Shown piece after piece: positions 1-6,448 of a stretch of 8,473 nucleotides of DNA. A model generated the notes under the pieces. The model was not told where the DNA came from. It was given only the letters and a program-made list of their open reading frames with translations, and searched no databases. This stretch comes from Planctomycetota bacterium (lineage in GTDB: Bacteria > Planctomycetota > Phycisphaerae > Tepidisphaerales > Tepidisphaeraceae). The position numbers and the translations under genes are program-made. The stretch spans positions 1 to 8,473 of the forward strand of contig JAKORQ010000238.1 of assembly GCA_029777755.1 (NCBI GenBank), read 5' to 3'. Each line of letters starts with the position of its first letter. Position 1 is the first letter of the stretch.

Positions 1-732
1 AGTCTCCATCAGGCGTTTGAAGCGGCGCAGATCCTCCTGTATCTGCTGGCGCGGTTCCTCGCCAAACATCCATGCGATCGTCCGCCCGATCTGGCCGGCA
101 GGCGGAATGTATTCGATGTTCACGCGCACCTCTGTGCCGCGGTTGCCGGGCGCGGCGACGAAGCGTATCGACCCGGCATTATCCACATCCGCATTCGCGA
201 GCGACCGCCAGGCGATCAGTCTCCCGGGCTCCTCGTTGATGATCTCGGCCTCCCAGGAGATCGACTTGCCCGCCGGCCCACGGGCCACCCAGCGCGAGCG
301 ATGCTCGTCGATGATGGAGACCTCCTTCAGGTGGGTCATGAAAGTGGGGAGATTCGCGAAGTTTCGCCAGTACTGGAATAGCTCCTCCGCCGGCCGCATG
401 ATTGTGTATGCCATCTCCACGTGGATGCCGTTGCGGTAGTAGTCCTGCGGCTTTGCTTGTCCACGACGGGCGGTGTCGATCCCCAGCGACTGGTAGGCAG
501 GGCAGTAGCCTGATACGGAGCGGTACAGCAGCGCTGCCCCCATCGCCCCGCAAACCATCCGCGGCAGAGTCGGGTGAGCGAGGGCCCGCCCGACCAGCAG
601 GCCACCGACCGTTCCCAGCACAATTCTCTCCGCCATCCCCACATTCGCCTGTCGTGGCGTTTTCTCCTCCATCGCAGGCTCAGCTTCTGCCATGGTTGAA
701 AACCGCGACGCCTGGGTACCCATACTGACCAT
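1..732 (-). CDS. SRPBCC (polyketide cyclase/START-like) family protein with N-terminal DUF2892-like segment, 3' end cut by window
   Basis: The frame is open from the start at 732 through the window edge, giving 244 residues with the C-terminus missing. Residues about 34-85 (MAERIVLG..., GTVGGLLVG, GAALLYRSVSGYCPAYQSLGI) look like the small glycine-rich DUF2892/YgaP-type membrane segment found in front of SRPBCC domains. Residues about 104-244 form the SRPBCC fold: VEMAYTIMRPAEELFQYWRNF, then NLPTFMTHLKEV, a strand with GKSISWEAEI, the motif PGRLIAWRS, and a long amphipathic helix ending in LRRFKRLMET, which normally lies near the end of the protein. SRPBCC proteins bind hydrophobic ligands in a deep cavity; the ligand here is unknown. 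ATG at 732 was chosen because AAGGGGGGG (739-747) sits 6 nt upstream; an in-frame ATG at 756 lacks a comparable site. The first about 33 residues are low-complexity and not obviously part of a domain. It is divergent from the ATPase gene. Family call is fairly sure; specific function is unknown. Confidence 0.8.
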   Translation of the reverse strand, partial: MVSMGTQASRFSTMAEAEPAMEEKTPRQANVGMAERIVLGTVGGLLVGRALAHPTLPRMVCGAMGAALLYRSVSGYCPAYQSLGIDTARRGQAKPQDYYRNGIHVEMAYTIMRPAEELFQYWRNFANLPTFMTHLKEVSIIDEHRSRWVARGPAGKSISWEAEIINEEPGRLIAWRSLANADVDNAGSIRFVAAPGNRGTEVRVNIEYIPPAGQIGRTIAWMFGEEPRQQIQEDLRRFKRLMET

Positions 733-738
733 GTTCCA

Positions 739-747
739 CCCCCCCTT
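739..747 (-). promoter_or_regulatory. Ribosome binding site of the SRPBCC gene
   Basis: Read on the minus strand this is AAGGGGGGG, ending 6 nt before the ATG at 732. It decides the start between 732 and the upstream in-frame ATG at 756. The run of seven G is a homopolymer, so its length could vary by sequencing error, but that would not change the reading frame, which begins downstream of it. Confidence 0.55.
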
Positions 748-914
748 GAAAGCCATTATGTCCCGCCGCTCCTGGCGGCGATGCGCCATTCGCCCGCGTA
801 ACTGTACCTGCCGCCCGGGAGCGGACAGACGCATCTGTAATCCGCAATCTCAATGCCATCACAGCCGATATCGCGATGCGTGAGAAATGCCCGCCTACCA
901 TTCGAGGGAGTGAG

Positions 915-921
915 AAGGGAG
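915..921 (+). promoter_or_regulatory. Ribosome binding site deciding the GTG start of the ATPase gene
   Basis: AAGGGAG ends 8 nt before the GTG at 930. The in-frame ATG at 876 has no purine-rich Shine-Dalgarno sequence before it, and the 18 residues it would add do not resemble the family N-terminus. GTG at 930 is therefore preferred. Confidence 0.6.
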
Positions 922-929
922 CACAGCCA

Positions 930-2360
930 GTGAATCACCCTCGAGCGACGACTGTCGGACAACTCAAGCAAACAGGTTACAAGCCCTGCACGGTGAAGGA
1001 GGAGCTGCGAAGAAACCTCATCCGCAAGCTGCGCAGTGGCGAGGAGCTTTTCCCGGGAATCATCGGCTATCGCGACACGGTGGTTCCCCAGATCGTCAAT
1101 GGCATCCTCTCGCGCCATGACCTTCTGTTCCTGGGTCTGCGCGGCCAGGCCAAGACGCGAATCCTGCGCATGCTGCCGACGCTTCTGGACGAGTGGATCC
1201 CGGTATTGGCCGGCGTCGAGATCAACGATGATCCCCTCAGGCCGCTCACCCGCACCGGGCGGCGCATCATCGAGGAGCAGGGGGATGATGCGAAGATCGA
1301 GTGGGTCCATCGCGATGACCGCTATCACGAGAAGCTGGCCACGCCGGACGTGACCATCGCCGACCTGATCGGCGAGATCGACCTGGTTAAGCATGCCGAG
1401 GGGCGCTACCTCTCCGACGAATCGACCATGCACTATGGCCTGATCCCAAGGTCAAATCGCGGGATCTTTGCCATCAACGAGCTGCCAGACCTTGCGCCGC
1501 GAATCCAGGTAGGCCTGTTCAACGTGCTTGAGGAGCGCGATGTACAGATTCGCGGCTATCCCATCCGCCTGAATCTCGATTTATGCTTGGTTTTCTCGGC
1601 CAATCCCGAGGATTACACCAATCGCGGCCGCATCGTTACGCCGCTGAAGGATCGCATCGGCTCGGTGGTGCGCACGCACTACCCGCAGACCCTTGAGGAG
1701 GGGATCGAGGTCTCGCACAAGAACGCCTGGCTCAGGCGCGAGGGAGCGAGTGAATCGTGTGTTGAGGTGGTGATTCCGCCGTTCATCTCGCAGATCGTCG
1801 AGCAGGTAATCATGCTGGCCCGCACCAGCCCAAATGTATCGCAGTCATCCGGTGTGTCGGTGCGCGCGTCAATCTGCTGCATCGAGGCGGTGGCATCCAA
1901 CGCTGAGCGGCGGGGGATCATGACCGACAGCCGCCGCGTGGTGGCCCGCGTTGGTGATCTGCACCACATCGTGGCGGCGGTGCGCGGCAAGATCGAGCTT
2001 TCGTTGGCCGAGGACGAGGCGGCCGAGGACAAGCTGATCGCTTCCCTGACCGGCGAGGCGGTGAAATCAGTATTCGCCGAGATCGCCGACATCAATGACT
2101 TTGAACACATTGTCGACCAGTTCAAGGGAAATCTCACCTTCCCGTCTGGGGATGAGGTTTCCGATGAGGAGTATGTCGCCAACATGGGCGCGATCAGCGG
2201 CTTAACCGAAAGCGCAACGAGGCTGGCGAAGGAGCTTGACCTGGATGCTGACGATCAGGCGACCCTTGCGAGTGTCGGCGAGTTCATTCTCGAGGCGCTG
2301 TACGTCAACAATCGCCTGAGCAAGTACACCCGCGCCGGCAAGGCGTTCTTCAGGAAGTGA
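930..2360 (+). CDS. AAA+ ATPase of the magnesium-chelatase ChlI / MoxR type (orphan)
   Basis: A 476-aa AAA+ protein. Residues 1-60 form a helical lead (VGQLKQTGYK..., VKEELRRNLIRKLRSGEELFPGIIGY). The P-loop is G69-LRGQA-K75-T76, with Ala where the last P-loop Gly normally stands. The Walker B region is GIFAINE (178-184), with Asn183 in place of the usual Asp before the catalytic Glu184. An insertion with LVKHAEGRYLSDESTMHYG (152-170) precedes it, as in the ChlI/MoxR helix-2 insert clade. Sensor 1 is N225 in SANPED, and the likely arginine finger is R242 in LKDRIGS. The C-terminal 200 residues are helical and acidic (EDEAAED, DDQATL). Such ATPases usually work with a von Willebrand factor A (MIDAS) protein as chaperone or chelatase motors, but no such gene is adjacent here. 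It is probably cytoplasmic. The 3' end overlaps mpg tail-to-tail by 11 bp. The AAA+ class is sure; substrate and role are unknown, and nothing points to pigment synthesis. Confidence 0.88.
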   Translation: MNHPRATTVGQLKQTGYKPCTVKEELRRNLIRKLRSGEELFPGIIGYRDTVVPQIVNGILSRHDLLFLGLRGQAKTRILRMLPTLLDEWIPVLAGVEINDDPLRPLTRTGRRIIEEQGDDAKIEWVHRDDRYHEKLATPDVTIADLIGEIDLVKHAEGRYLSDESTMHYGLIPRSNRGIFAINELPDLAPRIQVGLFNVLEERDVQIRGYPIRLNLDLCLVFSANPEDYTNRGRIVTPLKDRIGSVVRTHYPQTLEEGIEVSHKNAWLRREGASESCVEVVIPPFISQIVEQVIMLARTSPNVSQSSGVSVRASICCIEAVASNAERRGIMTDSRRVVARVGDLHHIVAAVRGKIELSLAEDEAAEDKLIASLTGEAVKSVFAEIADINDFEHIVDQFKGNLTFPSGDEVSDEEYVANMGAISGLTESATRLAKELDLDADDQATLASVGEFILEALYVNNRLSKYTRAGKAFFRK

Positions 2361-2922
2361 TCGCTTCCCGGCGGCGTTTGGAGACGCAGCGGCTGTGCGG
2401 GTCGAAGAAGCGCAGATGCTTGTGCTTCCACTCTCCGGCATAAGCCACGCCAATGCGCGGGGAAGTTGCTATCGCCGGGCGGCCGGGCGCATCGCATACA
2501 TGCAACTGCGGCGAGGTGAGGATCAATCCGTTCTCATCGCGCGTGAGGTGCATGGCTCGCGCCAGTTTGCCGGGGCCGGCCAGGTCGCAGTTCCAGCCAT
2601 CCAGCGGCTCGGCCGCCCGTATCAACACTGCCTGCGCGTCACCCTCTTCTCCTGTGACGAAGTTGAGCATGAAGTACATCCCGTAGATGAAGTAGATGTA
2701 GGCGTGGCCGCCGGGGCCGAACATCACTTCCGTGCGCGGTGTCCTTCCGCGCGCGGCATGGCAAGCCAGGTCGTGTGGCCCGACATACGCTTCAGTTTCC
2801 ACTATGCGGGCACGCATCTTCGTCCCGGCGTAATCGCGCACGATGATCTTGCCGATCAGTTCCCTTGCGACTGTCTCGGCAGGCCTCCGGTAGAAAGTTA
2901 GCGGCAGGATGCGGTTGCCCAT
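2350..2922 (-). CDS. mpg: 3-methyladenine DNA glycosylase (AAG/MPG family)
   Basis: A 190-aa monofunctional DNA glycosylase that flips out and excises alkylated or deaminated purines (3-methyladenine, 7-methylguanine, hypoxanthine), starting base-excision repair. The protein aligns by eye with human AAG. RIVETEAYVGP carries the catalytic Glu44 (human E125) and Tyr46 (Y127). His55 matches H136. HAYIYFIYGMYF supplies Tyr75 and Tyr77 (Y157, Y159) and the intercalating Tyr80 (Y162). Asn87 matches N169, and Arg102 in AVLIRAAEP matches R182. LAGPGKLARAMHLT and SPRIGVAYAGEWKHKHLRF are the usual C-terminal blocks. The length fits bacterial members (about 180-210 aa). The start at 2922 has only a poor GAGCTGGG upstream, but MGNRILPLTFYRRPAETVAREL fits the family N-terminus. 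Its last codons overlap the convergent ATPase gene. No frameshift or missing active-site residue is seen. Confidence 0.96.
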   Translation of the reverse strand: MGNRILPLTFYRRPAETVARELIGKIIVRDYAGTKMRARIVETEAYVGPHDLACHAARGRTPRTEVMFGPGGHAYIYFIYGMYFMLNFVTGEEGDAQAVLIRAAEPLDGWNCDLAGPGKLARAMHLTRDENGLILTSPQLHVCDAPGRPAIATSPRIGVAYAGEWKHKHLRFFDPHSRCVSKRRREAITS

Positions 2923-2957
2923 TTCAGAAACGCCCAGCTCTGACTATAACGCACGCC
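2922..2957. promoter_or_regulatory. Candidate overlapping divergent promoters of mpg and manA
   Basis: The short gap between the divergent genes holds ACTATAAC at 2943-2950. On the plus strand this gives the -10-like hexamer TATAAC (2945-2950, five of six to TATAAT), with a poor -35 (TTTCAG, 2922-2927) at 17-bp spacing and a predicted manA leader of about 38 nt. On the minus strand the same bases give TATAGT (2943-2948, five of six), placed about 20 nt before the mpg ATG. No good -35 is seen on the minus strand. This is a pattern match only. Confidence 0.33.
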
Positions 2958-2981
2958 GGCCGATGTTGGCCGCGTTCTTGT

Positions 2982-2987
2982 GAAAGG
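2982..2987 (+). promoter_or_regulatory. Ribosome binding site deciding the manA start
   Basis: GAAAGG lies 7 nt before the ATG at 2995. An in-frame GTG at 2980 overlaps this site and has no Shine-Dalgarno sequence of its own, so the ATG start (protein beginning MALYPLKFEP) is preferred. Confidence 0.5.
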
Positions 2988-2994
2988 TTGGGAG

Positions 2995-4017
2995 ATGGCG
3001 CTTTATCCGTTGAAGTTTGAGCCGCGTTACGTGGAAAAGATCTGGGGTGGAAGGAAGTTCGAGCAGATCTTGGGCAAGGCGATTCCCGAGGGGCAGATTG
3101 GCGAGAGCTGGGAACTGTACGACTTTCCCCCGGGCGTGGTGGACAATTCCGGCAAGTGGGTCAGCGCCAAGGTTTCCAACGGCCCGCTGAAGGGAAAGAC
3201 CCTGCACGAGCTGGTGCTGGATCACCAGGCCGAGCTTTGCGGAAATGTCGCCCTGGTCAATGGCGAGCAGTTCCCCATCCTCATCAAGTTCCTCGATGCC
3301 CGCGAGGATCTTTCAGTGCAGGTACACCCCGATGAGGAGTACTGTCGCAGGCACCCGGGGGCGCATCTCAAGACGGAGGCCTGGTACGTGATGCAGAACG
3401 AGCCTGAGTCGCGCATCCTGATCGGCCTGCGAGAGGGGGCCACCCGCGAGGCTTTTGCCAAGGCTATCGAGGATGGCACGGTAGAGAACCTCATCCGCAG
3501 CGTGAAGGTCAAGCCAGGCGACTGCTTCTTCCTCCGCTCCGGGACGGTGCATGCACTGGGCGCCGGCATCCTGGTGGCCGAGGTGCAGACACCCAGCGAC
3601 ACCACCTTCCGCGTGTACGACTTCAAGCGCATTGATCCTTCCACCGGCAAGGAACGCACACTGCACATCCAGCAGGCGCTGGAGACTATCGATTTCGAGA
3701 ATAAGCACCCATCCACCCAGCAGCGCCAGCACGTCGCCAGCGTGCATACCGCAGTGACGCGGCTGTGCAGTTGCGAGTTCTTCACGATGGAGAAGGTGCG
3801 GTTCGTGGCCGGCATGGAGCGGGAGATCGCCTATGGCGAACCGATGGTCTGGATGATGATGGAGGGGGAGGCGGAGATTCACGTCTCCAACCTTACCGAG
3901 CCAGTGACTCTCAAGAAGGGAGAGACCGTCCTGCTTCCGGCCCAACTGGAGAACCCCAGGATCGTCACAAGAACTGACTGCACCTGGATCGAGACAACCT
4001 TTCCCGTGAAGCGCTGA
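2995..4017 (+). CDS. manA: Mannose-6-phosphate isomerase, type I (short Bacillus-like form)
   Basis: A 340-aa zinc-dependent aldose-ketose isomerase interconverting mannose-6-phosphate and fructose-6-phosphate in the cytoplasm. It links mannose use to glycolysis and supplies precursors for GDP-mannose. The protein opens with LKFEPRYVEKIWGGRKFE, typical of the short type I enzymes. The double-cupin zinc site is complete: Gln109 and His111 in SVQVHPDE, Glu128 in KTEAWYV, and His186 in SGTVHALGAG. The catalytic arginine is Arg206 in PSDTTFRVYDF. A C-terminal cupin (about 255-340) ends with GEAEIHV, LKKGETVLLPA and IETTFPVKR. The length is slightly above the usual 310-325 aa of the Bacillus type. 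It stands alone: the gene before it is divergent and the gene after it convergent, with a hairpin at 4034-4065 in between. An alternative GTG start at 2980 would add five residues. Confidence 0.95.
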   Translation: MALYPLKFEPRYVEKIWGGRKFEQILGKAIPEGQIGESWELYDFPPGVVDNSGKWVSAKVSNGPLKGKTLHELVLDHQAELCGNVALVNGEQFPILIKFLDAREDLSVQVHPDEEYCRRHPGAHLKTEAWYVMQNEPESRILIGLREGATREAFAKAIEDGTVENLIRSVKVKPGDCFFLRSGTVHALGAGILVAEVQTPSDTTFRVYDFKRIDPSTGKERTLHIQQALETIDFENKHPSTQQRQHVASVHTAVTRLCSCEFFTMEKVRFVAGMEREIAYGEPMVWMMMEGEAEIHVSNLTEPVTLKKGETVLLPAQLENPRIVTRTDCTWIETTFPVKR

Positions 4018-4033
4018 GGCAGGCAATGAAGCC

Positions 4034-4065
4034 AGAGACACAGGGGCAAACGCCTCTGTGTCTCT
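4034..4065. terminator. Strong hairpin between convergent genes, candidate bidirectional terminator
   Basis: AGAGACACAGGGGC (4034-4047) pairs with GCCTCTGTGTCTCT (4052-4065) around an AAAC loop. The stem is 14 bp with one G-U pair on the plus strand. It starts 17 nt after the manA stop and lies 33 nt after the stop of the convergent gene ending at 4098. No T-tract follows on either strand, so it is not a textbook intrinsic terminator. Its position still suggests a shared 3'-end or transcript-stabilising structure. Confidence 0.5.
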
Positions 4066-4097
4066 GCAGGTTCGTTCTCGCCCGTCCGGTCCGCCTG

Positions 4098-5477
4098 TCA
4101 GGTGTAGATGAACTGCGCTGTAGCGACGCAGTCGCCAGCCGGCACGATGCGTACCCAGTGGGCGCTGAACCCGCTGGGAAACTCGTGATGCACATACCCG
4201 CCGGCCGGCACCTCGATCTCGCCGTACTTCTTCCACGTCCCCTCGCCAAGGAAGTCCACCTCGATCGCGAATTTCACCGCCGAGGATGAATCCTGCATCA
4301 GGTGCAGGCACTTCTTGTCAAAGCCGGTCATCAGGTACTGATCCGATGGCTCGCCCGCCTTCACCTCCTGCTTGAACCATGGCCCGCCCCAGCCCTGCGG
4401 CTTGCCCCAGCTCCACAGGTCATCGGTCTTGCCGAACCAGAGATTGGCCTGCGGCTGGCCGACGTAGGCATTGGTATCGTTGATTGGTGTGGTCTGGTCG
4501 CCGGCCATTACCAGCAGGCCATTCCAGGCGCAGTAATCGCCGATGATTCGCAGGTGCGTGCAGACCGGTCGCAGACCCCAGATGCGGTTGGCGTAGGTCA
4601 TGCTCGGCAGCTCGTAGAACATGCCGCTGGCATTCATCATCCAGCGCTCGCTCTCCACCTCGCGGATGCGCGGCCATTCGGTCGTCCATGCGTGGTCTTG
4701 AGTGTGCGTGGCCTTGGGCAGGCGGTACGTCTGCCAGCCGGTCTGCGGCAGGTACAGCTTCAGCACCGCGCTGGCGCGATCCTGCCCGACGGCGTAGATG
4801 CCTTCGCCAAGGTCGCCCGCCTTTCGCCCGGCGGTGGTATTGAACTGCGTTCGCTCCAGCACAGTCCACTTATTTCCATCCCACTCGGCCAGTCGACCGT
4901 CGCTGAAGCCTCGCTCAAAATCGCCGCCATAGTAGCTGTTATTAGCCACCACGACCCGGCCATGGGCACTATACGCATCCTTGAAGTGCGGCCGGCAGTT
5001 CGATCCGACCGCCAGCTCCTGGAGCAGGTTGTACAACTGTTTCACCTCGAGGGTGTGCACGTTCACCTCGAAGAACTCACCTTCCATCCCGAGGATATAG
5101 ATCTTGTTATCAGGATCGGTCAGGTGTTCGCAGGTCGCGGTCAGACGGGTGTCGATCAGGTCCCTGATCGTCCGGACATTGCCCTCCGTGTCGATCAGGT
5201 AAGGGCCAATGCTGAGCTGACTGGACTGCTTGTGGATCATGCGGTTTGCATATGTGCCCACCACGCTTGCCGGGTGCTTGGTGATGTTCATCGCGTCGTC
5301 GATGTAGAACAGCCCCGTGCCGGATCCAGTTGGGCTCTTGTGGGCGACATAGGTGACGAACCAGAGCCGATCGGCCCAAGGCATCAGTGCACCGATGCCA
5401 GTCTCCGTTCGCCTAGGGAAATGTCCTGCCTTTACTGCCAGATGCGGAAATACGCCGGAAATGTTTATGTGACTCAT
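4098..5477 (-). CDS. Uncharacterised beta-rich (propeller-like) protein, possibly regulated by the adjacent AraC factor
   Basis: A 459-aa protein whose family I cannot name. ATG at 5477 was chosen because the protein-like sequence begins there (MSHINISGVFPHLAVKAG). The frame stays open to 5666, but that extension would overlap the AraC gene and reads as low-complexity shadow sequence. An AGAGG lies about 13 nt upstream of 5477, which is long spacing. Residues about 25-360 show repeated beta-strand units rich in W, Y and G, consistent with a propeller: GIGALMPWADRLWFVTYV, DNKIYILGMEGEFFEVNV, GRLAEWDGNKWTVLERT, GIYAVGQDRASAVLKLYLP, WNGLLVMAGDQ and NLWFGKTDDLW. Residues about 375-459 look like a separate beta-sandwich (YLMTGFDKKCLHLM, VKFAIEVDFLGEGTW, PAGGYVHHEFPSGFSAHWVRI). 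No signal peptide or membrane helix is visible, so it is probably cytoplasmic. Position just after an AraC gene on the same strand suggests a role in carbohydrate use, but that is inference only. Confidence 0.85.
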   Translation of the reverse strand: MSHINISGVFPHLAVKAGHFPRRTETGIGALMPWADRLWFVTYVAHKSPTGSGTGLFYIDDAMNITKHPASVVGTYANRMIHKQSSQLSIGPYLIDTEGNVRTIRDLIDTRLTATCEHLTDPDNKIYILGMEGEFFEVNVHTLEVKQLYNLLQELAVGSNCRPHFKDAYSAHGRVVVANNSYYGGDFERGFSDGRLAEWDGNKWTVLERTQFNTTAGRKAGDLGEGIYAVGQDRASAVLKLYLPQTGWQTYRLPKATHTQDHAWTTEWPRIREVESERWMMNASGMFYELPSMTYANRIWGLRPVCTHLRIIGDYCAWNGLLVMAGDQTTPINDTNAYVGQPQANLWFGKTDDLWSWGKPQGWGGPWFKQEVKAGEPSDQYLMTGFDKKCLHLMQDSSSAVKFAIEVDFLGEGTWKKYGEIEVPAGGYVHHEFPSGFSAHWVRIVPAGDCVATAQFIYT

Positions 5478-5524
5478 GCCCGGCAATCTACCTCTGCCCG
5501 CTTGGCCCACGCCATGGAATAGGC

Positions 5525-5547
5525 ACACAAAATGATGGACGCCATCA
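5525..5547 (-). terminator. Weak candidate intrinsic terminator after the AraC gene
   Basis: On the minus strand the AraC stop codon is the first part of TGATGG-cgt-CCATCA (5547 to 5533), a perfect 6-bp stem with a 3-nt loop, followed at once by TTTTGTGT. The layout fits an intrinsic terminator, but the stem is short. If active it would partly separate araC from the downstream uncharacterised gene. Confidence 0.28.
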
Positions 5548-6390
5548 ACGCGCGTAAGGGGTAGGGGGCCTGGCTCCCACGGCCGGGCGATTGCGGTCGT
5601 GCGTTGGCGGATGTCCCCAGAACTTGCGATACACCCGCGAGAAATAGAGCGGATCGTCATACCCAACCGCCATGGCGACCTGCTTCAGCGGAAGCCTGGC
5701 ATCGGTCAGGTAATAGCGCGCCGCCCGCATGCGCAGCAGCAGCACATATCCCTGTGGCGTAAGTCCAAGCTGCTGCTTGAAAAGTGTGCGAAAGCGATTC
5801 ACTCCCAAACCGGCCCGTTCATGCAGTGCGTCCAGCACATCCGGCCGATGGAAGCATTGGGAAAGATGCTGAAGGGCACGATCGATCGCGGGGTGCTGTG
5901 CCGGCGGCGGAGACCCTGGCTGAAGCTGCCGCGATGCCGCCACAAATACGCGGGCCAGCATCGCCTTCAGTTCGCCGGCCGCCTCCAGGATATGCTGCTC
6001 CTGCCCGCCGTGGAACAGGTCAACGATTCGCTGCATCACATCGATCTCGCGCTTCACGTCGGCCGGTTTCACCACGAACGGCTCGCGCCACATCAGCCCG
6101 GCCGTGGGCAGGTCAAACTCGCAGAACAGCATCCTCAGTTCCGGCCGGGTGGTGCGCCAGTTTGATCGCGTCCATGCCGGGCGATACAGCAGGTGTGACT
6201 GGGGGATCAGCAGCGTCTTGCCGTCGATCTCGTACTCGATCTCCCCCTCGGCCACCAGGATGAGCTTGGGGAACCAGACGATCGTCTCATTGCCGATCAT
6301 CCCCTCTGGGCGATGCCACGAGGTTGCGCCGGTGATTGTCACAGGCGCTGTCAGGACATGACGCAGATAGGTCAGCGGACCCAGGCTCAT
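5545..6390 (-). CDS. AraC/XylS-family transcriptional regulator
   Basis: A 281-aa regulator. Residues about 15-105 form an AraC-type cupin sensing domain (WFPKLILVAEGEIEYEIDG, LLIPQSHLLYRPAWTRS, LRMLFCEFDLP). A helical linker with a Pro/Gln-rich break (QPGSPPPAQHP, 157-167) follows. The DNA-binding domain has two helix-turn-helix motifs: HTH1 about 184-207 (DVLDALHERAGLGVNRFRTLFK) and HTH2 about 233-257, where LPLKQVAMAVGYDDPLYFSRVYRKFWGHPP is the classic AraC signature. The C-terminal tail (PTHDRNRPAVGARPPTPYAR) is basic and proline-rich. ATG at 6390 is the only suitable start and has no Shine-Dalgarno sequence. It sits in one arm of a 13-bp inverted repeat (6388-6426). The ligand is unknown; a sugar or similar small molecule is typical for the cupin class. 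The likely target is the uncharacterised gene 67 bp downstream. Confidence 0.93.
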   Translation of the reverse strand: MSLGPLTYLRHVLTAPVTITGATSWHRPEGMIGNETIVWFPKLILVAEGEIEYEIDGKTLLIPQSHLLYRPAWTRSNWRTTRPELRMLFCEFDLPTAGLMWREPFVVKPADVKREIDVMQRIVDLFHGGQEQHILEAAGELKAMLARVFVAASRQLQPGSPPPAQHPAIDRALQHLSQCFHRPDVLDALHERAGLGVNRFRTLFKQQLGLTPQGYVLLLRMRAARYYLTDARLPLKQVAMAVGYDDPLYFSRVYRKFWGHPPTHDRNRPAVGARPPTPYAR

Positions 6391-6426
6391 GGCGGGCGAT
6401 CATTTTAAGGGTAATCGCCCGCCATG
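6388..6426. repeat. Perfect 13-bp inverted repeat covering the araC start codon
   Basis: CATGGCGGGCGAT (6388-6400) and ATCGCCCGCCATG (6414-6426) are exact reverse complements, separated by 13 nt. On the minus strand the araC ATG is the end of the second arm. The spacer carries TAAAAT (minus strand, 6407-6402), a good -10-like hexamer that would place transcription start only about 5 nt before the ATG. The repeat also lies 23 nt past the sodC stop, so it could act as an operator, a hairpin masking the araC start, or an end structure for sodC mRNA. Confidence 0.75.
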
Positions 6427-6448
6427 CGATACCGACTGGTGCCAGTGC

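Noticed and set aside
764..780. Small inverted repeat CGCCGC-tcctg-GCGGCG in the divergent gap before the ATPase
   Set aside because: Six GC pairs are easily found by chance in DNA of this composition, and it has no clear position relative to a promoter.
756..1433. Minus-strand open frame (225 aa) over the ATPase start and the divergent gap
   Set aside because: It overlaps the conserved P-loop region of the ATPase antisense and contains no family-like sequence.
3313..4311. Minus-strand open frame (332 aa) opposite manA
   Set aside because: manA has complete catalytic motifs on the plus strand. The antisense frame is a composition shadow and runs across the intergenic hairpin.
4302..5522. 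Long plus-strand open frame (406 aa) opposite the uncharacterised gene
   Set aside because: It is wholly antisense to a gene with coherent beta-strand and domain patterns. Its own translation is rich in Leu, Val, Arg and Ala with no domain-like motif, as expected for a GC-rich shadow frame.
5478..5666. N-terminal extension of the uncharacterised gene up to an ATG at 5666
   Set aside because: It would overlap the AraC coding region by 122 bp in another frame, and the added residues look like shadow sequence.
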